Source: Allorhizocola rhizosphaerae (GTDB taxonomy: Bacteria; Actinomycetota; Actinomycetes; Mycobacteriales; Micromonosporaceae). From it: 45,725 bases of DNA. The DNA is taken from positions 1 to 45,725 of the forward strand of contig NZ_QJUG01000047.1 of NCBI RefSeq assembly GCF_003426775.1, read 5' to 3'. The position numbers and the translations under genes are program-made. Shown piece by piece: positions 38,061-45,725 of this stretch (its first letter is position 1; each line of letters starts with the position of its first letter). The notes under the pieces are model-generated. The model searched no databases, was not told the origin of the DNA, and worked only from the letters and a program-made list of their open reading frames with translations.

Positions 38061-40814
38061 ATGGTGGCTGAGAGAGCGAGCTCCGTGATGGGCTCTCTTC
38101 CGGATCCAGGCGGAGCGCGCACACTCGACGAGTTTGTCGAGAAGCTGCGATCACTGCGCGTATGGGCCGGCAGCCCGTCATACGACGCAATCAAAGAGCG
38201 CGTCAACGCCTCCTGGGCGGAAGCCGGTCGCCCAAGCGGGGAGCTGACGAAGAAGGCGACGGTGGTGGACTGTTTCAAGACGGGCCGGCGGCGGCTGAAC
38301 ACAGATCTTGTGGTTGCGGTGGTGCAGGCGCTACATGCTGACGTGGGATACATAACGCAGTGGCGGCAAGCGCTGCGGGTCATCGGCGGCGAGATCGAGG
38401 CGGCAGCGCAGGTCCGGGTCCAGGACACCCTGCCGCCGGACCTGGCCGTCTTCACCGGCCGCACACCGGAACTCGACCAACTGCGCCAAGCGCTACACCA
38501 CACGCAGCATGACGGCGAGGCGGTGGTGATCTCGGCGATTGAGGGGATGGCCGGGGTTGGGAAGACCCAACTGGCCGTCCATGCCGGGCATCTGCTCGCC
38601 CGGGAGAGGCAGTTGGACCGGGTGTTGTTTGTCAACCTGCGCGGGTTCCATCCCGATCCCACCCAGCCGCCGGCCGACCCGGCCGCCGTCCTGGACGGCT
38701 TCCTGCGCCTACTCGGGGTACCAGGCCAGCAGATCCCCCACGACCTGGCCGCTCGCACCGCCGCCTACCGCCGGCGTCTCGCGGGCACCCATGCCCTGGT
38801 CGTCTTGGACAACGCCGCCGACGCCGAACAGGTCCGGCCGCTTCTTGCGGGTACGCCGGGATCTCTGACGCTGGTCACGAGCCGGCGCAGCCTGACCGAT
38901 CTACAGCCGGCGACACGTCTGTCCGTGGACGTGTTCACACCCGAGGAGGCCATCGACTTCCTCACCCGGGCCGTACCCGAGGTCGCCGTCGGCGCGGATC
39001 CGCACGCCGCGGCCCGCATCGCTGACCGCTGCGGCTACCTACCGTTGGCCCTCAGCCTGGTGGCGGGGCACGTCCGCAGCACACCGGGGTGGACGTTGAC
39101 CGATCACGCCGACCGGCTCGACGAATGCCACCACCACCGCCGGCTGGACAGCGGCGTGCAACTCGCCCTCGACCTGTCCTACCAGCGTCTGCCCACGGAC
39201 CGGCAACGCCTGCTGCGGCTGGTGGCCCTGCACCCCGGCCAAGACTTCGACGTTTATGCCGCCGCCGCCCTGACCGCCGCCGACCTGACCACCACCGGGG
39301 ATCGGCTGCACGACCTGTGCAGCGATCACCTGCTGCAGCAGGCCGCCCCCGGCAGATACAGCTTCCATGACCTGGTTCGCGCTTACGCCATGGACCGAGC
39401 CGTTGACCAGGACCGCCCGCCAGAGCGCCGTGCGGCGCTGACTGGCCTGTTTGACTTCTATCTGGCCACCGCAGCGACCGCCATGGACGTGGTCTACCCG
39501 CATGAGCGGCAGCGTCGCGCCACGGTCCAACCTGCCCGCACCGCTACACCCGAACTGTCCGAAAAGGACCGGGCCGACCGGTGGTTGGATGCCGAGCTGG
39601 CCAACCTGCTCGCCGCCGCACAACATGCTGCCGCACATGGCTGGCCCGAACACACCTGGCAGCTGTCAGCCATCCTCGACCGGCATCTGCTGACTCGTAG
39701 CCGATACCGTGATGCGCAAACGCTGCACCGGCGCGGCCTGCACCTCGCCCGTCACCTCGGCAACCAGCCCGCCGAGATGAACGCGCTCAACGGCCTCGGC
39801 TACGTCGACCGGATCCTAGGCCGTTACGAGCAGGCGGCCAGCCACTTCGGGAGAGCGCTGCACATCGCCCAGGACATCGGCGACCGTAACGGCGAACTGC
39901 AATCACTCTCCGGTTTCGGCCACGTCCGGTGGATGTTGGGCCGCCACGAGCAGGCCGGCGATCACTACGAGCGGGCTTTGCAGATCGCTCAGGACATCGG
40001 CGACCGCGTCGGCGAGGTGAACGCGCTGAACGGTCTCGGCTACGTCCACCGCAGCCTTGGCCGTTACGAGCAGGCCACCGGCCACTTCACGCAGGCGTTT
40101 CACATCGCCCAGGACATCGGCGACCGCGTCGGCGACCTAGACGCGCTGAACGGTCTCGGCCACGTGCACCGGATGTTGGGCCGCTACGAGCAGGCCACCG
40201 GCCACTTCACGCAGGCGCTGCACGTCGCCCAGGACATCGGCGACCGCGCTGGCGAACGGCACGCGCTGAACGGTCTCGGCCACGTCCACCAGATGCTGGG
40301 CCGCTACGACCAGGCCCGGGACCACTTCGAACGGGTGTTGCGGATCGCCCAGGACCTCGGCGACCGCAACGGTGAACTGCATGCACTGAACGGTATCGGC
40401 CGTGTCCTCCGGACGCAGGGCTGCCATGCGCAGGCCGTCAACCGTTACCAGCGGCTGTTCGACCTCGCCCAGGAGCTTGGCAACAGCAACTGGCAGTACG
40501 AAGCCCTACAAGGCCTTGGCCGCCTGCATCACGCCACCGGCCGCCCCGACCTCGCACTTGTCCACCATCAGCAGGCGCTACAGCTTGCGACCGACCTGGC
40601 CCAACCCGCAGATCAAGCCCGTGCCCTCGACGGCCTCGCCCAAGCCCACCACACCCTCAACCACCACGACCAGGCCCGCCGACACTGGCAACACGCCCTG
40701 GGCATCCTCACCAGCCTCGGCACCGACCGCACCGAGGAGCCTGAGGCCAGTGTGCCCAACATCCACGCCCACCTCACCAACCTCGACCAACAGCCACCGA
40801 CCTCCACGGTCTGA
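38061..40814 (+). CDS. HTH-NB-ARC-TPR STAND regulator
   Basis: 917 residues: an N-terminal HTH-like region (about 20-110; WAGSPSYDAIKERVN and GYITQWRQAL are hallmarks of this actinomycete family), an NB-ARC switch (P-loop GMAGVGKTQ at 162-170, Walker B LVVLD ending at Asp250, CGYLPLAL as the GxP module), a winged helix, and TPRs from about 540 to the end. Six central TPRs are 40 residues each and nearly alike (ALNGLGxVHxxLGRYEQA). ATP-driven oligomerisation on ligand binding is expected. ATG 38061 follows GGGGGA. Target genes are probably the two divergent secreted proteins; a defence role as in other STAND proteins cannot be excluded. Confidence 0.9.
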   Translation: MVAERASSVMGSLPDPGGARTLDEFVEKLRSLRVWAGSPSYDAIKERVNASWAEAGRPSGELTKKATVVDCFKTGRRRLNTDLVVAVVQALHADVGYITQWRQALRVIGGEIEAAAQVRVQDTLPPDLAVFTGRTPELDQLRQALHHTQHDGEAVVISAIEGMAGVGKTQLAVHAGHLLARERQLDRVLFVNLRGFHPDPTQPPADPAAVLDGFLRLLGVPGQQIPHDLAARTAAYRRRLAGTHALVVLDNAADAEQVRPLLAGTPGSLTLVTSRRSLTDLQPATRLSVDVFTPEEAIDFLTRAVPEVAVGADPHAAARIADRCGYLPLALSLVAGHVRSTPGWTLTDHADRLDECHHHRRLDSGVQLALDLSYQRLPTDRQRLLRLVALHPGQDFDVYAAAALTAADLTTTGDRLHDLCSDHLLQQAAPGRYSFHDLVRAYAMDRAVDQDRPPERRAALTGLFDFYLATAATAMDVVYPHERQRRATVQPARTATPELSEKDRADRWLDAELANLLAAAQHAAAHGWPEHTWQLSAILDRHLLTRSRYRDAQTLHRRGLHLARHLGNQPAEMNALNGLGYVDRILGRYEQAASHFGRALHIAQDIGDRNGELQSLSGFGHVRWMLGRHEQAGDHYERALQIAQDIGDRVGEVNALNGLGYVHRSLGRYEQATGHFTQAFHIAQDIGDRVGDLDALNGLGHVHRMLGRYEQATGHFTQALHVAQDIGDRAGERHALNGLGHVHQMLGRYDQARDHFERVLRIAQDLGDRNGELHALNGIGRVLRTQGCHAQAVNRYQRLFDLAQELGNSNWQYEALQGLGRLHHATGRPDLALVHHQQALQLATDLAQPADQARALDGLAQAHHTLNHHDQARRHWQHALGILTSLGTDRTEEPEASVPNIHAHLTNLDQQPPTSTV
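39780..40500 (+). repeat. Six 120-bp tandem repeats in the NB-ARC/TPR gene
   Basis: Units begin at about 39780, 39900, 40020, 40140, 40260 and 40380, each coding one 40-residue TPR. The copies at 40020 and 40140 share long identical blocks such as CAGGCCACCGGCCACTTCAC, including synonymous positions, so they arose by recent duplication and the copy number may vary between strains. Confidence 0.85.
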
Positions 40815-40914
40815 AACGCTAAGAACCGTCCGAGAGGGGATCGGGGCAGACTGCCTAATGGGTAGGCGCATAGGTCGCGGCCGTGCCGTGGCACCGGCGG
40901 TCCAGCGGTGCCGG

Positions 40915-40943
40915 GCGTGGGCACCGTTGGCCGGTGCCCACGC
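40915..40943. terminator. Perfect hairpin terminator after the NB-ARC gene
   Basis: GCGTGGGCACCG (40915-40926) pairs fully with CGGTGCCCACGC (40932-40943), loop 5 bases, followed by TTACTCGGTCATTT. It also lies 9 bases beyond the end of the convergent remnant at 40952. Confidence 0.85.
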
Positions 40944-40951
40944 TTACTCGG

Positions 40952-41098
40952 TCATTTGAGGCTCAGCAGCATCGGGTGACAGGGCCGAGGGCATTGTAGA
41001 CTATCGATCGACTGGCAACGATCTGCACGCGGGTCCTGAATCACGATCTCACCCGTGATGCCGAGCACCCGCAAAAGACCGAGAACCTCGAATCGCAT
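40952..41098 (-). pseudogene. Short remnant resembling a SARP/AfsR N-terminus
   Basis: A 48-residue frame starting MRFEVLGLLRVLGITGEIVI. Proteins of the SARP/AfsR family begin almost the same way (MRFxVLGPLxV...G...V), but here the sequence loses similarity after about 20 residues and stops. There is no obvious ribosome site. Probably the relic of a larger AfsR-type regulator; being so short, the match may be fortuitous. The rest of 40815-41333 holds the two hairpins and nothing else I can identify. Confidence 0.35.
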
Positions 41099-41283
41099 GG
41101 CATTGATCTTAGCCTGAATCCGTAGACGGGGAGGTCGCTTGTCTATATTGGACAGTCCGGAGATGTAGTGAGGGGCCGTTTATGGCGACCAAACTGAGCG
41201 CTTGGCTGGCGTAAACCCCGGGGTCATCGCCCTTTCACGGCACCAGAGCGCTAACGCCCAGCGGTGCTTCCCTGAGCGGAAAT

Positions 41284-41313
41284 CGGCTGCCCACTTTCTC
41301 TAGTGGGCAACCG
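41284..41313 (-). terminator. Hairpin terminator of the ESX substrate operon
   Basis: CGGCTGCCCAC (41284-41294) pairs with GTGGGCAACCG (41303-41313), one wobble, 8-base loop. It starts 20 bases beyond the stop of the PPE-like gene on the minus strand. Confidence 0.65.
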
Positions 41314-41333
41314 ACACTGTCCATGCAGGACGG

Positions 41334-42587
41334 TCAGGGCACCGGGCGTTCCGCGCGGATTGCCGTGGGGGCCTGGCTGATCTGCCACAGCTCATCGTCG
41401 AGCAGCGGCACGGTGTTGTCCGTTTCCCGTACGCGGCGTGCGGGCCGCGCCGGCCTCTCGGTACGAGCCGCTTTGCCTTGCAGGGCAGGCGGAAGGCCGG
41501 GCGTCGAGGTGGGCTTGGCGCCTCGGCCGGGGACCGGGCGCTGCGCGGTGCCGGGGCCGGGCACGCCGGCCGAACCGCCCGCGCCCATGCCGCCCATCAT
41601 CGGCGCCATCGGCGGTACGAGACCCGTCGTGGGTGTGCCGCCCGGTCGTGCCGTGAGGGGAGCCGACGCGGCGGCCGGGGGCGAACCATTCGTCTTCTGG
41701 ATGGCGTCGGCCAGAATCGGGACCGCCGCTCGGGCAATGGGTTTGGGCCCGAGGTTCACGCTGCCGCCATGGCGACCGCCGCCTCCCGCCACGCCTACCG
41801 GCGGGATGAACGGTAGGCCGCCGACCGGCGGCCCGGCCGGGATCGGCTGCGCCGGTTGCGGAAGCGGAAGGTGCGGGCTCGGCGGCAGGGCACCGCCGCC
41901 CTGCAGGGTCGGGTCGCCTGCCAGGTCCGGTTGGCTTGCCCCGCCCATGCCGGCGCCCGCGGATGCCTGTGGACCCGACGCCGCGGAAGCCGCACTGGGG
42001 CCACCGCCGGCACCGGTTGACGCCATGGCGGTCTGCCCGCCGCCACCACCGGCTGCACCGCCACCCGAACCGCCCCTCGGACCGCTCCATTGTGGACTGC
42101 CGCTTGCGACCTGGTTCAGCGACCGGCCCACCCGCTCGAAGAGCTCGGCGAGCTGATTCATCGCGGCACCCGACTTCTTCTGCAGCGCAAGGATCTGGTC
42201 GATCACCGAAATCCCGTTGGTGTGCATCGCCACGAGCCGCAGGTATTGCTGGTGTGCCTCGCGGACGGTCCGCACGGTCTGCGGGATCAGCGCCGCGAGC
42301 TCCTGAAGCAGCTGCGGCACCCGCGATCCGGTGATGTTGCTTGACCACAGCCCGACCTCGCCCGCGCTGCGCTGGGCCCCATCGGCGAACGTGCCGCCAG
42401 CCGAGTCCTGCCAGTAGCCGCGCGCATCCTGCGCCTGGCCCTGCAGCGACGCGGCCGCGGCGGACAGCTGTTCGGCGGCCGTGCGCCAGTTCGCCGACGC
42501 GGTCGTCAGCGCGCCCGCGAGCGGCTCGATCGGGGTGATCAGCTGGTACTGCTGCGGTATCGGCACTGTGGTGTAGTCGATGGCCAT
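41334..42587 (-). CDS. PPE-like / WXG-type ESX substrate with Gly-Pro-rich tail
   Basis: 417 residues. The N-terminal 170 form a helical ESX-substrate-like domain with a WXG-like turn (RGYWQDSAGGTFAD near residue 60) and a second long helical stretch (VRTVREAHQQYLRL). The middle (about 175-370) is Gly/Ala/Pro-rich and low in complexity; a conserved acidic tail LLDDELWQISQAP follows. Its start shares one base with the stop of the PE-like gene (TGATG), so the two are co-translated as PE/PPE pairs are. It is probably exported through the system encoded by eccC upstream. Confidence 0.8.
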   Translation of the reverse strand: MAIDYTTVPIPQQYQLITPIEPLAGALTTASANWRTAAEQLSAAAASLQGQAQDARGYWQDSAGGTFADGAQRSAGEVGLWSSNITGSRVPQLLQELAALIPQTVRTVREAHQQYLRLVAMHTNGISVIDQILALQKKSGAAMNQLAELFERVGRSLNQVASGSPQWSGPRGGSGGGAAGGGGGQTAMASTGAGGGPSAASAASGPQASAGAGMGGASQPDLAGDPTLQGGGALPPSPHLPLPQPAQPIPAGPPVGGLPFIPPVGVAGGGGRHGGSVNLGPKPIARAAVPILADAIQKTNGSPPAAASAPLTARPGGTPTTGLVPPMAPMMGGMGAGGSAGVPGPGTAQRPVPGRGAKPTSTPGLPPALQGKAARTERPARPARRVRETDNTVPLLDDELWQISQAPTAIRAERPVP

Positions 42588-42901
42588 CAGGCGAGGTCCT
42601 TCCCTATTGCACCCGGCGTGTTCGCCGCGCCGGCGACCGCCGCCGCTCCCGTGTTGTCCCCGCTCAGGTAGTCGTGCGCGGAGCCGTCCGCGATGGCCGT
42701 GTAGGCGGCGTAGCCCTGCCTCGCGTCGCTGACGAACTTCTGCAGCAGGGCCTCCGCCTGGCTCTTGGCGGCCAGGAATGCGGCGGCCTCAACCATCCCG
42801 CCCTGGCCCTGGCTCTGGCCCGTGATGCTCACGTTCGGCGGCGTAGCGTTGAACGCCCGCATCTGGCTGGTTTCCCCGTGCAGACCGTCTGTGCCTGCCA
42901 T
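42587..42901 (-). CDS. PE-like small ESX protein
   Basis: 104 residues, no signal peptide, mostly helical, with a long Ala/Gln/Lys helix (MVEAAAFLAAKSQAEALLQK) and an Ala/Gly-rich end. Size and position directly between eccC and a PPE-like gene match the PE/EsxB-like partner that carries substrates to EccC. The canonical PE motif is not present, so the assignment rests mainly on context. ATG 42901 lies 46 bases after the eccC stop. Confidence 0.7.
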   Translation of the reverse strand: MAGTDGLHGETSQMRAFNATPPNVSITGQSQGQGGMVEAAAFLAAKSQAEALLQKFVSDARQGYAAYTAIADGSAHDYLSGDNTGAAAVAGAANTPGAIGKDLA

Positions 42902-42947
42902 GCCCGTCCTCCCTTTCTCGTGTGGCGAATTCGGTTGTCCACAAAGG

Positions 42948-45725
42948 TCATTCGCGCGGCGGCAGCCAGGCCGACTGCAGGAGCCTCGGCGAGTCCCGGC
43001 GGTGGATCAGACGCCCGCGTCCGGGCGGCAGCGGCTCGGGTTTCAGCCCGCCGAGCAGCGGGCCCTCATCCTTGTCTCCGGAGAACATCAGGCCGGGCGA
43101 TCCCACGTCGCGCAACCGCGCGATGAACGGCTCGAACATGGCACGGCCCGCGCCGCCCGTGCGCCGGGCCAACACCACGTGCAGGCCGATGTCCCTGCCC
43201 TGGGCCAGATACTCCATCAACGGCAGGAAGGGATTGTCCATCGAGCTGGCGACCAGGTCATAGTCGTCGATGAGGACATACAGCTCCGGCCCTTTCCACC
43301 AACTCCGCTTGCGCAACTGTTCGGGCGTGACGCCCTCCCCCGGCAGCCGCTCCGCCATGGCACGCGCGGCCTCGGCCATCAGCCGGGTCGTGGTGGCGCG
43401 GTCGGTGCCATAGCCGAGAAGGTGCTCGGACTCGATCTCGCCGAGCAAACCGCGACGGTGGTCGATGAGGATCACGCGCGCCTGGCTCGGGTCGTTGCTG
43501 TCCACGATGCGGCGCGCCAGCAGCCGCAGGAAGGCGGTCTTGCCCGCGTTGGCGTCGCCTAGCAACAGGAAGTGCGCGTCGGTGGTGAAGTCGATCCGCA
43601 CGGGCGCGAGGTCCTGTTCGGCGATGCCGATCGCGAAGCGGTGGCCGCCCGGCTCATCGCGCGGCGGCAGGGTCTCGTAGGGCAGGAGCGCCGGCAGCAG
43701 CCGCACACTGGGAGCCGGTTCTCCTTGCCACGCCTCGGAAACGGCGGCCACCATCGCGGCGACTCCGTCGGGCAGGTCCTCGGGCGTGTTCCGTCCGTCG
43801 ATGCGCGGCAAGGCCATCAGCAACTGGTGTTTCGTCGTCGCGATCCCCCGGCCGGGCGCGTGCTCCGGCACGTTCGACGCGCTCACCCGGTCCACCATCG
43901 TGTCGATCGGATCACCGAGGCGCAGCTCGATCCGGCTGCCGAACAGGTCCCGCACGTTGGGCCGCATGTCGAACGCGCGCGAACACGTGGCAATCACGTG
44001 CACGCCGTAGGAGAGCCCACGGGCAGCGATCGCGCCCACGACATCGGCGAGGTCGTCGAACTCCTTGGACAGGGTCTGCCATCCGTCCACGACAAGGAAC
44101 ACGTCGCCGTACGGGTCGTCGGTGATCGTGCCGTCGGCGCGTGCCGCGCGATAGGCGGCCATGCCGTCGATGTCGTGTTCGGCGAAACGGCGTTCCCGCT
44201 CGGCCAGTACGGCCGCGACCTCGGCCACGGTGCGCCGCACCGCGCCCACGTTTTGCCGGCCCGTGACCCCGCCGACGTGCGGCAGTCCACGGATCGAACC
44301 CAGCGTGCCGCCGCCGAAGTCCAGGCAGTAGAACTGAACCTCCCGCGGCGTGTGCGTGAGTGCCAGGCTGGCGATGAACGCGCGCACCGCGGTGCTCTTG
44401 CCGCTACGCGGCGCGCCCACCACGAGCACATGCCCGGCGGCCCCGGACAGGTCGCACACCAACGGGTCGCGGCGCTGGTCCAGCGGCCGGTCGACCAGCC
44501 CGACGACGGCTCGCAGCGAACCGGACAGGCGCGCATCGAGCAGCTGGTCCAATGTGGGCGGTTCGGCGAGGGGCGGCAGCCACACCTGATGCGCCGGCGT
44601 CCCGCGCTCGGCGAGCCGGTCCACGAGGATGTCCAGCAGGCTCTCGCCGATGTCGTCGTCGGAGTCGTCCGCCTCCACCGGTTGGGCCTCGTCCCTGACG
44701 CGGGGCGCGACGTAGGCGGTGGAGTACTGCTGGGGCTCAAGCCGCTCCATTGTGGACGATCGGCGCGGCTGCCCATCCGCTGCCCGGTGCACTCCCGACA
44801 CGTAAGCCGACCTAAAACGGATCATGGGCTCGTCGCCGTACCGCAAAAATCCATGGCCTGGCGCCCGAGGGAGGGTGAACGCGTCGCTGACGCCGAGCAC
44901 CACCCGGCTGTCCATATCGGAGAAGGTACGCAGCCCGATCCGGTAGGACAGGTGAGCGTCCAGCCCGCGCAGCCGGCCCTCCTCCAGCCGCTGGCTGGCC
45001 AGCAGCAGGTGCACGCCGAGCGACCGGCCCACCCGGCCGATCTGCACGAACATGTCGATGAAGTCGGGCCGGGCGGTGAGCAGCTCACTGAACTCGTCGC
45101 AGACCACGAGCAGGGTCGGCACCTCGGCCAGCGGCGCGCCCGCCGCACGGGCCTTTTCGTAGTCGCGCAACGAGGAGAAGTTTCCCGCCGCGCGCAGCAG
45201 CTCCTGCCGCCGGATCAGCTCGCCGTTGAGCGCCTCGGTCATCCGGTCCACCAACGGAAGCTCGTCGGCCAGATTGGTGATCACCGCGCTGGTGTGCGGC
45301 AGCCGGTCCAATCTGGTGAAGGTCGCGCCGCCCTTGAAGTCGATGAGCGCGAAGTTGAGCATGTTGGGCGGGTGCGTGATGGCCAGCGCCAGCACCAGCG
45401 TGCGCAGCAGTTCGCTCTTTCCGGATCCGGTGGCGCCGATGAGCAGGCCGTGCGGGCCCATGCCGTCCTGCGCCGACTCCTTGAGGTCAAGCTCGACCGG
45501 TGTGCCGTCCGGGCAGATCCCGAACCGCACCCGCAACCGGTCTCGGGTGGGCCGTTGCACCCACGTGTCGGCGGGATCGAACGCGAACGGGTCCCCCAGG
45601 TCGAGCAGCTCGGCCAGGCCCAGGTCGCTGGTCAACGGCTGCTCGCCGCGCGTGCCCGCGGTGAGCCGCAGCGGCGCCAGCTGGCGGGCCAGCGCCTCGG
45701 CCGCGGCCACCGGCAGTTCGTCGGC
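42948..45725 (-). CDS. eccC: Type VII secretion ATPase EccC (FtsK/SpoIIIE), N-terminus beyond the right edge
   Basis: The C-terminal 925 or so residues of EccC; full proteins are about 1300. The frame is open to the window edge (ADELPVAAAEALARQLAPLRL), so an apparent Met near 45710 is not the start. Three ATPase domains are visible: Walker A GATGSGKSE with Walker B LLVVCDEF; GAPRSGKST with VFLVVDGW; GDANAGKTA with LYVLIDDY. The first domain is the classical active one; the later two have variant Walker B motifs, as usual. It drives export of the PE/PPE-like proteins encoded just downstream, together with EccB and EccD. Confidence 0.95.
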   Translation of the reverse strand, partial: ADELPVAAAEALARQLAPLRLTAGTRGEQPLTSDLGLAELLDLGDPFAFDPADTWVQRPTRDRLRVRFGICPDGTPVELDLKESAQDGMGPHGLLIGATGSGKSELLRTLVLALAITHPPNMLNFALIDFKGGATFTRLDRLPHTSAVITNLADELPLVDRMTEALNGELIRRQELLRAAGNFSSLRDYEKARAAGAPLAEVPTLLVVCDEFSELLTARPDFIDMFVQIGRVGRSLGVHLLLASQRLEEGRLRGLDAHLSYRIGLRTFSDMDSRVVLGVSDAFTLPRAPGHGFLRYGDEPMIRFRSAYVSGVHRAADGQPRRSSTMERLEPQQYSTAYVAPRVRDEAQPVEADDSDDDIGESLLDILVDRLAERGTPAHQVWLPPLAEPPTLDQLLDARLSGSLRAVVGLVDRPLDQRRDPLVCDLSGAAGHVLVVGAPRSGKSTAVRAFIASLALTHTPREVQFYCLDFGGGTLGSIRGLPHVGGVTGRQNVGAVRRTVAEVAAVLAERERRFAEHDIDGMAAYRAARADGTITDDPYGDVFLVVDGWQTLSKEFDDLADVVGAIAARGLSYGVHVIATCSRAFDMRPNVRDLFGSRIELRLGDPIDTMVDRVSASNVPEHAPGRGIATTKHQLLMALPRIDGRNTPEDLPDGVAAMVAAVSEAWQGEPAPSVRLLPALLPYETLPPRDEPGGHRFAIGIAEQDLAPVRIDFTTDAHFLLLGDANAGKTAFLRLLARRIVDSNDPSQARVILIDHRRGLLGEIESEHLLGYGTDRATTTRLMAEAARAMAERLPGEGVTPEQLRKRSWWKGPELYVLIDDYDLVASSMDNPFLPLMEYLAQGRDIGLHVVLARRTGGAGRAMFEPFIARLRDVGSPGLMFSGDKDEGPLLGGLKPEPLPPGRGRLIHRRDSPRLLQSAWLPPRE

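Noticed and set aside
41138-41160. TGTC-N7-GACA inverted repeat
   Set aside because: Only the outer four bases match; inner positions do not, and no start codon is suitably placed.
1-45725. tRNA, rRNA, CRISPR arrays, riboswitches
   Set aside because: No cloverleaf with a CCA-proximal TTCGA loop, no rRNA signature and no regularly spaced short repeats apart from the protein-coding TPR repeats were seen by reading; a covariance-model scan would be the decisive check.

Overview
The window is chromosomal DNA of a high-GC actinomycete. Overlapping GTGA/ATGA operons, TTA codons as rare exceptions, an actinobacterial ESX (type VII) locus, a modular polyketide synthase and HutC/DasR-type operators all fit. 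A Pseudonocardiales-like genus is my best guess, but this is inferred from gene content only. No tRNA, rRNA, CRISPR array or intact insertion sequence was recognised.

Region 1 (1-9931) is one edge of a type I polyketide gene cluster. It starts with a leftward PKS whose first ketosynthase carries Gln in place of the active-site Cys (KSQ), so this is the loading module. Divergent from it runs an SDR - P450 - ferredoxin - MFS exporter operon, then a bicovalent flavin oxidase and an SDR / zinc alcohol dehydrogenase pair. Paired TAGGGG motifs at 11-bp spacing lie in front of both the PKS/SDR divergent promoter and the oxidase, pointing to a shared pathway activator.

Region 2 (9932-12022) is a lower-GC junction with a 5'-truncated APH-type phosphotransferase and a lone quinone-oxidoreductase-like gene.

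Region 3 (12023-24722) is an amino-sugar or glycan utilisation locus around a HutC-type GntR regulator. Leftward: a histidinol-dehydrogenase homologue, a ceramidase-like hydrolase, a BadF/NAG-kinase-type sugar kinase and a secreted GH43-ricin protein. Rightward: sugar-binding lipoprotein, two permeases, SIS protein and a large GH84-type enzyme with a seven-repeat lectin propeller. Three ACTGGT-N4-ACCAGT operators sit exactly at the two outward promoters. No dedicated ATPase is present. The combination of dehydrogenase, ceramidase-like hydrolase and kinase does not match a catabolic pathway I know and is the best candidate here for an undescribed system.

Region 4 (24723-32735) holds a lipoprotein coupled to a decaying S1 protease gene, then a six-gene leftward operon (MFS, peptide/nickel-type binding protein, two permeases, fused double ATPase, GNAT) in which every junction is a 4-base start/stop overlap. 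The gene order recalls opine-metallophore export/import loci.

Region 5 (32736-45725) is a split ESX locus: a membrane pseudokinase divergent from eccD-eccB, and, leftward at the far end, eccC followed by PE-like and PPE-like substrate genes. Between the two halves lie two small secreted proteins and a divergent HTH-NB-ARC-TPR regulator with recently amplified 120-bp repeats, plus a 48-residue remnant resembling a SARP N-terminus. Mycosin and EccE genes are not in the window.
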